A stretch of 64,000 bases of DNA from Rhizobium sp. AAP43 (GTDB taxonomy: Bacteria > Pseudomonadota > Alphaproteobacteria > Rhizobiales > Rhizobiaceae). The notes below the pieces were generated by a model. It was not told the origin of the DNA. It worked only from the letters and a program-made list of their open reading frames with translations, and did not search any database. Of this stretch, positions 51,336-59,661 are shown in pieces. Position numbers and translations under genes: made by a program. How positions within the stretch are numbered: the stretch's first letter is position 1; every line of letters begins with the position of its first letter. Location: assembly GCF_001296045.1 (NCBI RefSeq), contig NZ_LJHS01000035.1, positions 1-64,000 on the forward strand. The letters run 5' to 3'.

Positions 51336-52220
51336 TCAACCCTTGCCTTGCGTGAAGTGGATGGTCACCCAGCCATTGCGCCAGATCGTTCGCACATGAG
51401 AAAGGCCAGCGCCGCTGTAGGCCGATATCACCTTCCAGCGCTGTGCCGCCAGAATACCCGACAGGATTACCGAGCCGTCCTTGGCCAGATGCTGCACCAG
51501 CTGCGGTGCCATCTTGATAAGAGGTCGCGCCAGAATATTGGCAATGATCAGATCAAAGGGCGCGTGCTGGGCGAAAGCGGTGGAATGGAAGCCAGGCGCA
51601 GTTCGAAAATCGATCCCCTCGACGACCTTGTTGCGTCTAGCGTTGTCGCGCGCGACACGCACCGCGATCGGATCGATATCCGTCGCCAGCACCGGCACCT
51701 TGATCATCTTGCGCACCGCGATGGCCAGAACACCGCTGCCGGTGCCCAGATCCAGCGCGTTACGGACTTTGCGCGAGCGTACCACGGTCTCAATCACTTC
51801 CAGGCAACCGGCCGTCGTGCCGTGATGGCCCGTACCGAAGGCCTGACCGGCATCGATTTCGATCGCAAGATCATGCGGCTGCACCTTGTCGCGGTCGTGC
51901 GAACCATGCACCAGGAAGCGCCCTGCCCGCACCGGCTTCAAGCCTTCAAGCGACTTGGCGATCCAGTCAATGTCGGGAATGATCTCGCGCGCCACGATAG
52001 CGTCGGGAAAATCCTCCTTGATGCAACCCTCGAAGCGCGGCCGGACCTCATCCTCGTCCTCGGCCATCATATAGATGGACGCCTCCCAGATATCGGCCTT
52101 TTCATCGACCTCGGTCGTTGCGATCGCAAAATCCTCTTCCCCGAAAGCCAGGCTCATCAGGTCGAGAATACGATTTGCACCATCTTCTGTCGTGGAGACG
52201 TAAAGGCGGATTTCACTCAA
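51336..52220 (-). CDS. prmA: Ribosomal protein L11 methyltransferase
   Basis: This 294-residue SAM-dependent enzyme trimethylates L11. It has an N-terminal L11-binding domain (about 1-80) and a Rossmann methyltransferase: DAGQAFGTGHHGTTAGCLEV (family motif), NALDLGTGSGVLAIAVRKM (SAM Gly motif), LATDIDPIAVRVARDNARRN (acidic loop), FDLIIANILARPLIKMAP (NxLxxPL motif) and ILSGILAAQ. The length is usual. It is leftward, and an intergenic palindrome separates it from the Sco1 gene upstream, so it probably has its own promoter. Confidence 0.96.
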   Translation of the reverse strand: MSEIRLYVSTTEDGANRILDLMSLAFGEEDFAIATTEVDEKADIWEASIYMMAEDEDEVRPRFEGCIKEDFPDAIVAREIIPDIDWIAKSLEGLKPVRAGRFLVHGSHDRDKVQPHDLAIEIDAGQAFGTGHHGTTAGCLEVIETVVRSRKVRNALDLGTGSGVLAIAVRKMIKVPVLATDIDPIAVRVARDNARRNKVVEGIDFRTAPGFHSTAFAQHAPFDLIIANILARPLIKMAPQLVQHLAKDGSVILSGILAAQRWKVISAYSGAGLSHVRTIWRNGWVTIHFTQGKG

Positions 52221-52296
52221 GCGCGCAGTCCTTAAAGTTCAATGGTCCGCCATGCGGTACAACGCCGGCACCGGCAAGGCAACCGCTAGCGCATCG

Positions 52297-52324
52297 CCGC
52301 GAAAATCGGAACGGATTTTCGCGG
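52297..52324. repeat. Intergenic palindrome of rhizobial repeat type
   Basis: CCGCGAAAATC-ggaacg-GATTTTCGCGG is a perfect 11-bp inverted repeat (52297-52307 with 52314-52324), flanked by GCATCG and GGCGCC. It resembles the short GAAAATCG/CGATTTTC palindromes scattered between genes in rhizobial chromosomes. It lies between prmA and the Sco gene, where the stem could also act as a terminator, though no T tract follows. Confidence 0.55.
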
Positions 52325-52365
52325 GCGCCAATGCTCCATTTTTCGGAAAAGCCCAGCCGTCGCCC

Positions 52366-52965
52366 TCAACCCTTTTTCAGGTTCTCAAGCTTCTTGATCG
52401 CCGTTTCAGGATTCTCACCATAGGCGATCGTACCTTTGAAACGCCCATCAGCGTCAAGCAGGAAGACAGATGCGGTGTGATCCATGGTGTAGTCGCCGTC
52501 GGGCTGCTTTTCATCAAGCGGGATCTTCTTGGCATAGACCCGGAAGCCCTTCACAACCTCCGCAACCTTGGCCGGGTCGCCTCCGATTCCCGTGACCCGG
52601 TCGGTAACGTTGGAGATGTAGGTTCCCAGCAGTTCCGGCGTATCGCGCTCCGGATCGACCGTAATGAAATAGGCCTGCAGACCCGTCTTGTCAGGGTCGA
52701 CCTGCTTCAGCCAGCTGTCGAGTTCAAACAGCGTCGTCGGGCAGACTTCCGGGCAATGGGTGAAGCCGAAGAAAAGCGCTGTCGGCTTGCCGCGAAACGC
52801 CTGCTCGGTAATCGGCTGACCGCGCTGGTCAACCAATTGGAACGGCACGCCGAACGGCCCCTCCGCGATCTGCTCGCTGGAGCGCGTGACGGAAAATGTC
52901 AGCCATGCGAGCAGTCCGGCCATGGCCAGGACGCCTGCCCAGAGAATGATCCTTACCGTTTTCAT
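52366..52965 (-). CDS. SCO1/SenC family protein (copper/thiol chaperone for cytochrome oxidase)
   Basis: The 199-residue protein has an N-terminal membrane anchor (IILWAGVLAMAGLLAWLTF) and a periplasmic thioredoxin fold. It carries FFGFTHCPEVCPTTLFEL (the CxxxC copper/thiol motif), FITVDPERDTP and the conserved His in YTMDHTASVFLLD. Sco proteins deliver copper or keep CuA thiols reduced during cytochrome oxidase assembly. Met at 52965 begins the anchor; an open extension to 53031 is not used. Upstream, a 51-residue membrane peptide gene ends in a terminator 119 bases before it. Confidence 0.93.
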   Translation of the reverse strand: MKTVRIILWAGVLAMAGLLAWLTFSVTRSSEQIAEGPFGVPFQLVDQRGQPITEQAFRGKPTALFFGFTHCPEVCPTTLFELDSWLKQVDPDKTGLQAYFITVDPERDTPELLGTYISNVTDRVTGIGGDPAKVAEVVKGFRVYAKKIPLDEKQPDGDYTMDHTASVFLLDADGRFKGTIAYGENPETAIKKLENLKKG

Positions 52966-53082
52966 TAGGCGAGCCTCGTATCTGTTATGCTTCGCCTCGC
53001 GGATACCCTCGCCAGGATGTCTGCGCAACAATTACCCGACGCGGACCACGAGACGGCGCGCATTTGTCACGCCCAAGGAAAG

Positions 53083-53103
53083 AAAAGGCGCAGCCAGCCT
53101 TTT
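53083..53103 (-). terminator. Terminator at the end of the 51-residue membrane peptide gene
   Basis: The perfect 7-bp stem AAAAGGC/GCCTTTT (53083-53089 with 53097-53103) with a 7-base loop continues on the minus strand as TTTTCTTTCC. It overlaps the stop codon at 53102-53104, so transcription ends right after the small frame. Confidence 0.75.
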
Positions 53104-53257
53104 ACAAACAGTAAGCCAGGCCGCTATCGATCAGCGAAATGAAGATCGCCGAACCATGCTGCATCCAGCCAATGAAGGCCAAGGCACAGACAAGCAATGT
53201 CGCCGTGGTAACCAGGGCGATCGTCAGGATCTTGTCACGCTGAAGAGTTCTGAACAT
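53102..53257 (-). CDS. Unannotated 51-residue membrane peptide
   Basis: A short leftward frame starts at ATG 53257 and reads MFRTLQRDKILTIALVTTAT. A hydrophobic core of about 21 residues (ILTIALVTTATLLVCALAFIG) is followed by a second, shorter hydrophobic stretch (SAIFISLIDSGLAYCL). It predicts one, perhaps two, membrane spans with a positively charged N-terminus inside. A terminator overlaps its stop, and an FNR/FixK-type box lies 60 bases upstream, so it looks like a complete, regulated gene. Next downstream is a Sco1 gene; a role with respiratory oxidases is plausible but unproven. No family recognised. Confidence 0.6.
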   Translation of the reverse strand: MFRTLQRDKILTIALVTTATLLVCALAFIGWMQHGSAIFISLIDSGLAYCL

Positions 53258-53317
53258 GCGTCATATTACAAGATTTAGGCTTGCAGAAAAGGCAAACAAG
53301 CGGAACGGCAACGAGAT

Positions 53318-53331
53318 TTGACTGATATCAA
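53318..53331. promoter_or_regulatory. FNR/FixK-type anaerobox between divergent genes
   Basis: TTGACTGATATCAA matches the FNR/FixK consensus TTGAT-N4-ATCAA at 9 of 10 defined positions. It sits in the exact middle of the 133-base divergent region: 60 bases from the membrane-peptide start (53257) and 59 bases from the DUF2189 ATG (53391). It could control both under low oxygen. Confidence 0.65.
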
Positions 53332-53390
53332 GGAAGAGAATGCGCTTTTGTAGCCAAGTATGATGCGCATCCGAGTCTTGGGAGGGACAA

Positions 53391-54182
53391 ATGGAACAGC
53401 AGGCTTTGAACGGCGCCGTACTTCGCAAACCTCAGATCCATCGGATCAGGGTGTCCGACGTGTTCGCGAGTTTTGCCGCAGGCTGGCAGGACTTTCGCGC
53501 CTACCCCCTGTTCGGCATATTCTTCGGCAGCATCTATGCCCTCGGCGGACTGTTTATAGCCGTAATGCTAACGCGCTATCATATGCCGTGGATGATCATC
53601 CCGGTCGCCATCGGCTTCCCCCTTGTCGGGCCTTTTATCGCTGTCGGCCTTTACGAGATCAGTCGAAGGAGGAACCAAGGAGAGGCGATCACCTGGCGCG
53701 GCGTTCTCGCCGAAGTGTTCCGCCAGCGCGAACGCCAGATGTCGTGGATGGCCTTCGTCGTGCTGTTCATCTTCTGGATCTGGATCTACCAGGTCCGCCT
53801 CCTCATGGCCCTCTTCCTTGGCTTTCGCATTCCATCGACGCTCGAAGGTTTTGCACATGTCGTGACCCAGACACCGGAAGGCATTCTGTTCCTCCTGGTC
53901 GGCACCATCGTCGGCGCGGTCCTCGCGACCGTCCTGTTCAGCGTGACTGTCGTCTCCATGCCGCTTCTCCTGGAGCACGAGTTGGACTTCATCACGGCGA
54001 TGCTGACCAGCATTCGTTGCGTGATCGAGAACCCGATACCCATGCTTCTCTTCGGTGCAATCGTAGCCGGGGCCGCCATCGGCGCGCTGGTCCCGGCATT
54101 CCTCGGTTTGCTTGTGGTACTGCCGATCGCCGGTCACGCAACGTGGCATCTTTACCGAAAAGCCGTCACCACAGACCCGTGA
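53391..54182 (+). CDS. DUF2189 family integral membrane protein
   Basis: This 263-residue protein has about six spans. The head KPQIHRIRVSDVFASFAAGWQDFRAYPLFGIFFGSIYA and the block PLVGPFIAVGLYEISRRRNQGE are the DUF2189 signature. Further spans at about 115-140, 155-190 and 215-250 follow. Members are predicted membrane proteins of unknown role, often near respiratory genes in alphaproteobacteria. GGGAGGG lies 8 bases before the ATG. The FNR/FixK-type box 60 bases upstream suggests microoxic control, which would fit a link to respiration (inference). Confidence 0.85.
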   Translation: MEQQALNGAVLRKPQIHRIRVSDVFASFAAGWQDFRAYPLFGIFFGSIYALGGLFIAVMLTRYHMPWMIIPVAIGFPLVGPFIAVGLYEISRRRNQGEAITWRGVLAEVFRQRERQMSWMAFVVLFIFWIWIYQVRLLMALFLGFRIPSTLEGFAHVVTQTPEGILFLLVGTIVGAVLATVLFSVTVVSMPLLLEHELDFITAMLTSIRCVIENPIPMLLFGAIVAGAAIGALVPAFLGLLVVLPIAGHATWHLYRKAVTTDP

Positions 54183-54399
54183 CTATGGGACTGAAGAGCT
54201 ACTCTGGGAGGCACTAGGCTACCCCAGGAACAACCGTTAGCTCCGATTTAACCAATATAAGCGATTCTTCACGTAGCCGGGAATCGCTGCGAACACGCGC
54301 GCCTTCCCGCCAGATCTGGAACTTGGGCGTATGCGGCACCGCCTCGAGATGCCGCAGCTTGATGGGGACGTAATGCCACAGATCAAATCCGGTCACGGA

Positions 54400-56337
54400 A
54401 TGTCGGTGAAGCAACGCATACTGACTCTGGCAGCAGCCGCAATCCTGGGTATAGGTACCATGCTGGGGATTGGTTGGTACCAGAACACGAAGCTTGATTC
54501 AGCACTCAATCACTCCATCGAGATCCAGAACGAGGTCGAGCGGATCAATGAAATGAGGTTGGCAAACGCCAACATGGTGCTGGCAGCAATGGACAGCATT
54601 ATCGACCGTGGTGAAGGCAAGATCCAACCTGATCGCGTGACAATCATCGATGGTGCCTTGACCCTGCTGCGGGACAATTTGCCATCCCTCAAGGCGATTG
54701 CTGCGGAAACAAATGCCAGTGCACTCCTCGACAACTATGACGCCGACATCGCCGAACTGAGGAAGGCAGTCCAGGTCGACCTTCCGCGCCTTATCGAGAC
54801 CGGCGCACCCGAAACAGAATTCGGCGCTATCGATGACGCCATTGACGGAGCCGGAGAGCGCGTATCCAACGCACTGAACCAGTTGTCCAAAGAGGGCGGA
54901 AATCTCGTCGAGCAAAATGTGGCCGAGGCAACATCGCGCAGCAGCCAGTCCCTCATCTTCCAGCTTGTGACCGGCGCCATCGCGTTTCTGACCGTTATGC
55001 TTCTGCAATTGCTTCACGGCAATTCCATCGTCAACGGCATCCGAGCCGTGCGCTCGAGCATGCAGCGCATCGTTGACGGCGATTATCAAACCGATGTCGA
55101 CGGGAGCGAACGGCAAGACGAGATCGGCGACATGGCTCGTTCGGCGGAAATCTTCCGACAGGCAGCGATCGAAAAGCAATCCCTCGAGAGCCGGACATCC
55201 GCCGAGCGCCTTCTCACGGAACAGCAGCGCGAAAGCCGTGCGGCGGCCCTCGATGCAGACACCCGCGCCTTGCGGGCGGCCGTAGACGCGCTCGCTACAG
55301 GCCTCATGCGTCTTTCCGATGGTGATTTGACGACGGAGATCGTAACACCCTTCCCGACCGATCTGGAGCGCCTGCGCCACGACTTCAATGCCGTCAGCAT
55401 CAAGCTTCGCGCAGTCATGCAGGAGATCACGGTCAACAGCAGCTCGATACGGGCAAACAGCTTGCAGATGCGTGCGGCAGCCGATGACCTCGCCAAGCGC
55501 ACCGAACAACAAGCCTCGTCGTTGGAAGAAAGTTCAGCCGCACTCGCGCAGTTGACTGCAACCGTACATAGTGCGGCAGAGCGTGCAGAAGAGGCATCAC
55601 GTCTCGTGGCACAGGCCAAGGACAGAGCCGAGGAATCCGGCGCTGTGGTCAATGATGCCACATCTGCAATGGGACGCATCCAGGATGCGTCGAGCGAGAT
55701 CGGCAAGATCATCAACGTCATCGACGAAATCGCCTTCCAGACAAATCTCCTAGCCTTGAATGCGGGCGTCGAGGCCGCAAGGGCGGGAGAAGCCGGTAAG
55801 GGCTTCGCGGTCGTGGCTCAGGAAGTCCGGGCTCTGGCAGGCCGCGCAACGGACGCGGCGCGGGACATCAAGGCCCTGGTGAACAGATCGACACTCGAAG
55901 TGCGCTCCGGGGTCGAATTGGTGACCGCCGCTGGACAAGCATTGAGCGGAATCGGCGAAGAAGTTCTGAGAATCAACGATCTCGTTAAGGCAATCGTTAC
56001 CAGCGCACGTGAACAATCAACGGGACTGAGCGAGATCAATTCAGCCGTCGGGCAAATGGATCAGGTCACGCAACAGAATGCCGCGATGGTGGAGCAGACC
56101 AATGCGGCAAGCCATACCTTGGCGAGCGACGCAGAAGGTCTCACGCGCCTTGTCGGGCAGTTCAAGATGAACGGAACTGACCCTGCTCATGCAGAAAGAG
56201 CACAGCCGGCGAGAGCGGATGTGAGACCTGAAGCACCTCGTCCCCGCGCTGCTATTGGCGCGGTACCGAGATACAACCGTAGCGCCATGGCATCGGCCAA
56301 CCATGCCCCGGCGCAAGAACACTGGGAAGAGTTCTGA
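54400..56337 (+). CDS. Methyl-accepting chemotaxis protein with a C-terminal CheR/CheB docking motif
   Basis: This is a transmembrane receptor of about 645 residues. An N-terminal span ([20 protein letters not shown]), a four-helix periplasmic ligand domain (about 35-185) and a second span ([19 protein letters not shown]) are followed by HAMP segments (about 205-350). The signalling hairpin shows [20 protein letters not shown] and [22 protein letters not shown]. The last residues, HWEEF, match the xWxxF tether that recruits CheR/CheB in E. coli receptors. The start could be 54400 or 54373 (GGGG 5 bases upstream). cheW follows by one base, so the two are co-translated. Ligand unknown. Confidence 0.92.
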   Translation: MSVKQRILTLAAAAILGIGTMLGIGWYQNTKLDSALNHSIEIQNEVERINEMRLANANMVLAAMDSIIDRGEGKIQPDRVTIIDGALTLLRDNLPSLKAIAAETNASALLDNYDADIAELRKAVQVDLPRLIETGAPETEFGAIDDAIDGAGERVSNALNQLSKEGGNLVEQNVAEATSRSSQSLIFQLVTGAIAFLTVMLLQLLHGNSIVNGIRAVRSSMQRIVDGDYQTDVDGSERQDEIGDMARSAEIFRQAAIEKQSLESRTSAERLLTEQQRESRAAALDADTRALRAAVDALATGLMRLSDGDLTTEIVTPFPTDLERLRHDFNAVSIKLRAVMQEITVNSSSIRANSLQMRAAADDLAKRTEQQASSLEESSAALAQLTATVHSAAERAEEASRLVAQAKDRAEESGAVVNDATSAMGRIQDASSEIGKIINVIDEIAFQTNLLALNAGVEAARAGEAGKGFAVVAQEVRALAGRATDAARDIKALVNRSTLEVRSGVELVTAAGQALSGIGEEVLRINDLVKAIVTSAREQSTGLSEINSAVGQMDQVTQQNAAMVEQTNAASHTLASDAEGLTRLVGQFKMNGTDPAHAERAQPARADVRPEAPRPRAAIGAVPRYNRSAMASANHAPAQEHWEEF

Positions 56338-56338
56338 A

Positions 56339-56803
56339 ATGAGCAATGCAATCAAGCAATCCGGCGCCTATCTGGAAATCGTATCCTTCCATCTCGGCGA
56401 CCAGGAATTCTGTATCGACATCATGGCGATCCGCGAAATTCGTGGCTGGGCGCCCGTGACGCCGATGCCCCATACTCCGCCTTACGTCCTCGGCCTCATC
56501 AACCTTCGCGGCGCGGTGATCCCGGTAATCGACATGGCGTGCCGCCTGGGCATGAAGATGACCGAACCCTCAGAGCGCGCTGCCATCATCGTCACCGACA
56601 TTGCCGGCAAGCTGGTTGGCCTCCTGGTCGAACAGGTTTCCGACATGATGACGATCAAAAGCGAAGACCTGCAGCCGGCACCGGAGATCATTCCGGAAGC
56701 CCAGCGCGCCTTCTGCCGCGGCATTGTCGCCCTCGAAAAGTCGATGGTTTGCTTCCTGAACCTCGACACCGTCATTGCAGACGAACTGGCTCAGGCAGCC
56801 TGA
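56339..56803 (+). CDS. cheW: Chemotaxis coupling protein CheW
   Basis: This 154-residue SH3-like double barrel couples receptors to the CheA kinase. Signs: LEIVSFHLGDQEFCIDIMAIREI, WAPVTPMPHTPPYVLGLINLRGAVIPVIDM (receptor- and CheA-contact surface), IVTDIAGKLVGLLVEQVSDM and FCRGIVALEKSMVCFLNLD. It begins one base after the MCP stop and ends with a terminator. No cheA, cheY, cheR or cheB lies here, so this MCP-CheW pair must join the main che system encoded elsewhere. Confidence 0.96.
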   Translation: MSNAIKQSGAYLEIVSFHLGDQEFCIDIMAIREIRGWAPVTPMPHTPPYVLGLINLRGAVIPVIDMACRLGMKMTEPSERAAIIVTDIAGKLVGLLVEQVSDMMTIKSEDLQPAPEIIPEAQRAFCRGIVALEKSMVCFLNLDTVIADELAQAA

Positions 56804-56828
56804 CATCATCCGACGCTCTTCCCGGAAC

Positions 56829-56863
56829 ACCAGCCTCGCCCAAAGCGGGGCTGGTGTTTCGTT
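56829..56863 (+). terminator. Terminator of the MCP-cheW operon
   Basis: The stem ACCAGCC/GGCTGGT (56829-56835 with 56849-56855), extended by CGC/GCG pairs, is followed by GTTTCGTT. It begins 26 bases past the cheW stop. Confidence 0.8.
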
Positions 56864-57046
56864 CTGCGTAACGCACCGTAAGCGCAAAGCATCACATCGC
56901 CCCGGCGATCAAATATATCAACAAATCAAGATTAGTTATTATTAATAAATATCTTAAGGTGAAGTGGAACTCGAAAGGCAGACGCACGTTTCTCCATAGC
57001 TTCAGACGAAGCGAAAGTTTTTGTACGGAACCCAAGGAGAAATACC

Positions 57047-57415
57047 ATGAATTCTGCTGTTAAACTCGCTCTCGCCGGCGCCATGTCGATCACTTCGCTC
57101 TCGGGCGTAGCCATGGCCCAGACCACTGCTCCGGCAGCGCCAATGGTCGACTCGACAACCACCACTGGTTCCACCACCATGACGGATGGCGTTAGCATCA
57201 TCCGCCTTGACAGTCTGGACAATGACCAGGGTCGCCAGGAGCATACGCGCCTCGAGCAGCTCACCAAGGATCAGGCCGCTATGGCTGAAGCCCAGTCCGA
57301 AGTTGGCGCCGATCCGGCCCTGATGCAGGCCCTGCAGGCCCAGAGCGTCGAAGCCACCAATGTCATTGACGTTGAAACGGCTGCAAACGGCGGCAAGATC
57401 GTCTACGTCAAGTAA
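57047..57415 (+). CDS. Small exported protein of unknown function
   Basis: The 122-residue protein opens with MNSAVKLALAGAMSITSLSG and a clear signal peptide cleaved after AMA (residue 24). The mature part starts with a Thr/Ala/Pro/Ser-rich stretch (about 25-48), then an ordered domain (SIIRLDSLDNDQGRQEHTRLEQLTKDQAAM, ending NVIDVETAANGGKIVYVK). It has no cysteine. It looks periplasmic. AAGGAG lies 8 bases before the ATG. An AT-rich region 60-120 bases upstream probably holds the promoter, and a strong terminator follows. I do not recognise the family. Confidence 0.8.
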   Translation: MNSAVKLALAGAMSITSLSGVAMAQTTAPAAPMVDSTTTTGSTTMTDGVSIIRLDSLDNDQGRQEHTRLEQLTKDQAAMAEAQSEVGADPALMQALQAQSVEATNVIDVETAANGGKIVYVK

Positions 57416-57438
57416 CGATGAACATTTCCCCATCGAAG

Positions 57439-57470
57439 CCCTGGAGCCCATCGGCTCCGGGGTTTCTTTT
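57439..57470 (+). terminator. Terminator of the exported-protein gene
   Basis: The 10-bp stem CCCTGGAGCC/GGCTCCGGGG (57439-57448 with 57453-57462, with wobble pairing) is followed by TTTCTTTT. It lies between the convergent exported-protein and creA genes. Confidence 0.85.
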
Positions 57471-57481
57471 GCAACTCCGAC

Positions 57482-57976
57482 TCAGGGCTTGTCCTTGGTC
57501 CAAACGACCTTCTGATCAAACAGGGGTACAGTCGAAATCGCCATTTTCGCTGAACCGTCGACAACCTGGCGCGAATGAATGAGATAGATCAGCGTGTCGT
57601 TGGTCTTGTCGTAGATCCTGTTCACATACAGTGATTTCCAGATGATCGAGCGGCCCTCGCGAAACACCTCCTCACCCTCTTCTGAAAGATCGATATCACC
57701 AATCTCGATCGGACCGGTCTGGCGGCAGGCGATCGAGTTGTTGGAGGGGTCCTCAAACCAGTTGCCCTTGCTGAGCCGGTCAATGATCGACCGGTCGAAA
57801 TAGGTGACGTGGCAGGTGACGCCCTTCACCTCGGGATCGCTCACGGCCTCGATGATGATGTCGTTGCCGACCCAGTCGACACCAACCTGGCCCACCACTT
57901 CGGCAGTCGCCAGAGCGGGGGCAAGAGCGAACAGCATGACCAGTCCGGATTTCAGCAGGCGATTGTTCACAGCCAT
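57482..57976 (-). CDS. creA: CreA family periplasmic protein
   Basis: This 164-residue exported protein has the signal SGLVMLFALAPALATA, then VGQVGVDWVGNDIIIEAVSDPEVKGVTCHVTYFDRSI, the CreA signature. IACRQTGPI and KTNDTLIYLIHSRQVVDGSAKMAISTVPLF follow. Two cysteines (in VTCHV and IACRQ) may form a disulfide. CreA is widespread in proteobacteria; despite its name from the E. coli creABCD locus its role is unclear. Here it is not near a CreBC system. It converges on the exported-protein gene and follows the exonuclease gene by 50 bases on the same strand. Confidence 0.92.
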   Translation of the reverse strand: MAVNNRLLKSGLVMLFALAPALATAEVVGQVGVDWVGNDIIIEAVSDPEVKGVTCHVTYFDRSIIDRLSKGNWFEDPSNNSIACRQTGPIEIGDIDLSEEGEEVFREGRSIIWKSLYVNRIYDKTNDTLIYLIHSRQVVDGSAKMAISTVPLFDQKVVWTKDKP

Positions 57977-58026
57977 TCAGGCCTCCATGGAATTGCACTA
58001 TGAAGACGTAGGCACTCACGACTTCG

Positions 58027-58656
58027 TTACAAGGCTCGGCGAAGCGGCTTCGAAACGGAGCAAGCCTGATAGCCGGTTGGGTGCAACCTTCCCGGTGTTA
58101 AACTGATAACGCGCGCAAGATCCAACACATGATCAACGCCCTTTTCGCGAGCCATGGCGATGGACGCTGCCGCACAGACAACGGCATCTTCAGCGGCATT
58201 GTGATGGACGAAGCGCAGACCGAGATGACCGGCCAGAATATTGAGTTTGTGGGAAGGCAAGTGTGGCCACACCTTTTGGGCCATCTTGACCGAACAGAGA
58301 TAGCTGAAACTCGGATAAGCCAGACGATAGACGTCCAGTGATGCTCGCCAGACGGAAAAATCGAAGGCCGCATTGTGGGCAATCATGGTCGCCCCGGCAA
58401 AGTCATCAGCGAACTCGTCCATGACCTCCGGAAATTCAGCAGCATCTTCGACATGCTCGGGTCGGATGCCATGAATCGCGATGTTGAACGACGAAAACCG
58501 CATCGATTTCGGACGGATCAGACGCTCTTCGACGCGCGTCACCGCCCCGCCTTCAATCCAGGCAAGCCCGACCGAACAGGCACTACCCCGTTCCTCATTG
58601 GCCGTTTCAAAATCGATGGCAATCGTTTTGCCGGAGGGAATAGAGATATTCGACAT
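58027..58656 (-). CDS. 3'-5' exonuclease (DnaQ/RNase T fold)
   Basis: The 209-residue protein has all three exonuclease motifs: Exo I TIAIDFETANEERGSACSVG (Asp-Phe-Glu), Exo II MIAHNAAFDFSVWR (Asp), and Exo III RFVHHNAAEDAVVCAAASI (His...Asp, DEDDh type). HKLNILAGHLGL is typical. It resembles short proofreading-like exonucleases of the DNA polymerase III epsilon group. It probably trims DNA or RNA 3' ends, but the partner is unknown. The tail after residue 185 (SLTPGRLHPTGYQ...) is extra and not part of the fold. creA lies downstream by 50 bases. Confidence 0.92.
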   Translation of the reverse strand: MSNISIPSGKTIAIDFETANEERGSACSVGLAWIEGGAVTRVEERLIRPKSMRFSSFNIAIHGIRPEHVEDAAEFPEVMDEFADDFAGATMIAHNAAFDFSVWRASLDVYRLAYPSFSYLCSVKMAQKVWPHLPSHKLNILAGHLGLRFVHHNAAEDAVVCAAASIAMAREKGVDHVLDLARVISLTPGRLHPTGYQACSVSKPLRRAL

Positions 58657-58934
58657 GACCTCGGCTTAAACCTTCACCAGGATTCGGACAACAACCGTGG
58701 TGAAAAGGCGGACCGCGCAACACAGTTGACACGGCATGCAACCCAGACAATGATCACGCCATGATTGCAAACCGCTCGGCAAACGTGACGCTTCACCTAA
58801 CCACCGTTCTCATGGGAAAACGGTGCAGGAAGCGCGTGTCTGAAAGCTGAATTGCCTTCATAGCCCGCCAACCCTGCCCAATCGAGCAGGGTCGCAAATT
58901 GTCTCTGCTCCTGTCCCATTCAAGAAGAGTAGAG

Positions 58935-59477
58935 ATGAACGATATGACATCCCCCAGTCCGATTGCCCCTGACGCCCGATGGCCCGCAGATCTGCGTATA
59001 AGGGCTATCCGTCCTGAAGATGCTGACGACATGGCCGCCTTGCAGAGCCTTCCCGGCTTTCGCTGCGGGACCCTTCGGATGCCATACCCTTCCGCGCCGA
59101 ACGTGAAGAAACATATCGAGGGCATGGCCCCGAATGCCGTTTCACTTGTTGGCTTCATAGGCGACGTCATGGTCGGCAATGCCGGACTAAACCAGATGAC
59201 TGGACGGCGAAGCCACACAGCCAGCATAGGCATGGGAGTTCACGATCTCTACCAACGGCGCGGCATTGGCAGAGCCTTGCTGGGCGAACTCGTGGCGATT
59301 GCCGAAAACTGGCTCAATCTCCACCGTCTGGAGTTGACCGTTTACACCGACAACCTGTCCGCGATCGCGCTCTATGAAAGCTTCGGATTTGAGCGGGAGG
59401 GCATTCACCGAGCTTACGCATATCGCGACGGCGCTTTTGTCGATGCTCTGGCGATGGCCAGGCTTCGAAAGCTGTGA
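58935..59477 (+). CDS. GNAT N-acetyltransferase
   Basis: The 180-residue protein shows LRIRAIRPEDADDMAALQSLPGF, then the acetyl-CoA motif VHDLYQRRGIGRALLGELVAIA (Q-R-R-G-I-G) and LELTVYTDNLSAIALYESFGFEREG. The pattern fits the YhhY/phosphinothricin-type Acetyltransf_1 group; the substrate cannot be set. ATG 58935 follows AAGAGTAGAG; an ATG at 58899 would add 12 residues. It is a single rightward gene with a hairpin terminator, preceded by 278 bases in which I see only a weak TTGACA-N17-AATGAT promoter-like pair (58726-58754). Confidence 0.92.
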   Translation: MNDMTSPSPIAPDARWPADLRIRAIRPEDADDMAALQSLPGFRCGTLRMPYPSAPNVKKHIEGMAPNAVSLVGFIGDVMVGNAGLNQMTGRRSHTASIGMGVHDLYQRRGIGRALLGELVAIAENWLNLHRLELTVYTDNLSAIALYESFGFEREGIHRAYAYRDGAFVDALAMARLRKL

Positions 59478-59495
59478 GGATGGCAAATTACCCCA

Positions 59496-59525
59496 GGCTG
59501 GAGACCGGCTCGCGGCTCTCCAGCC
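59496..59525 (+). terminator. Terminator of the GNAT gene
   Basis: The perfect 9-bp stem GGCTGGAGA/TCTCCAGCC (59496-59504 with 59517-59525) lies 18 bases past the stop and is followed by TTCACC and later CTTTT. The T tract is displaced, so strength is uncertain. Confidence 0.55.
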
Positions 59526-59661
59526 TTCACCATAGTCTCCCTTTTCCGTCCTGCCCCCTATACTTTCGAGGCGTCTGCGAGTAGGAACGGCCCAACATAC
59601 CCGCAATCGGCGGGCGCGGTGCCTTGGCCCGCTCTGGTGACCCATTTCGAAAGACGAACCG

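Noticed and set aside
53360-54217. Alternate plus-strand frame over the DUF2189 gene
   Set aside because: It is Arg/His/Pro-rich as expected from out-of-frame reading of GC-rich DNA, and the DUF2189 frame has the ribosome site and membrane spans.
58760-58849. 29-codon frame in the gap before the second GNAT gene
   Set aside because: No ribosome site, no hydrophobic or recognisable sequence, and no terminator; probably chance.
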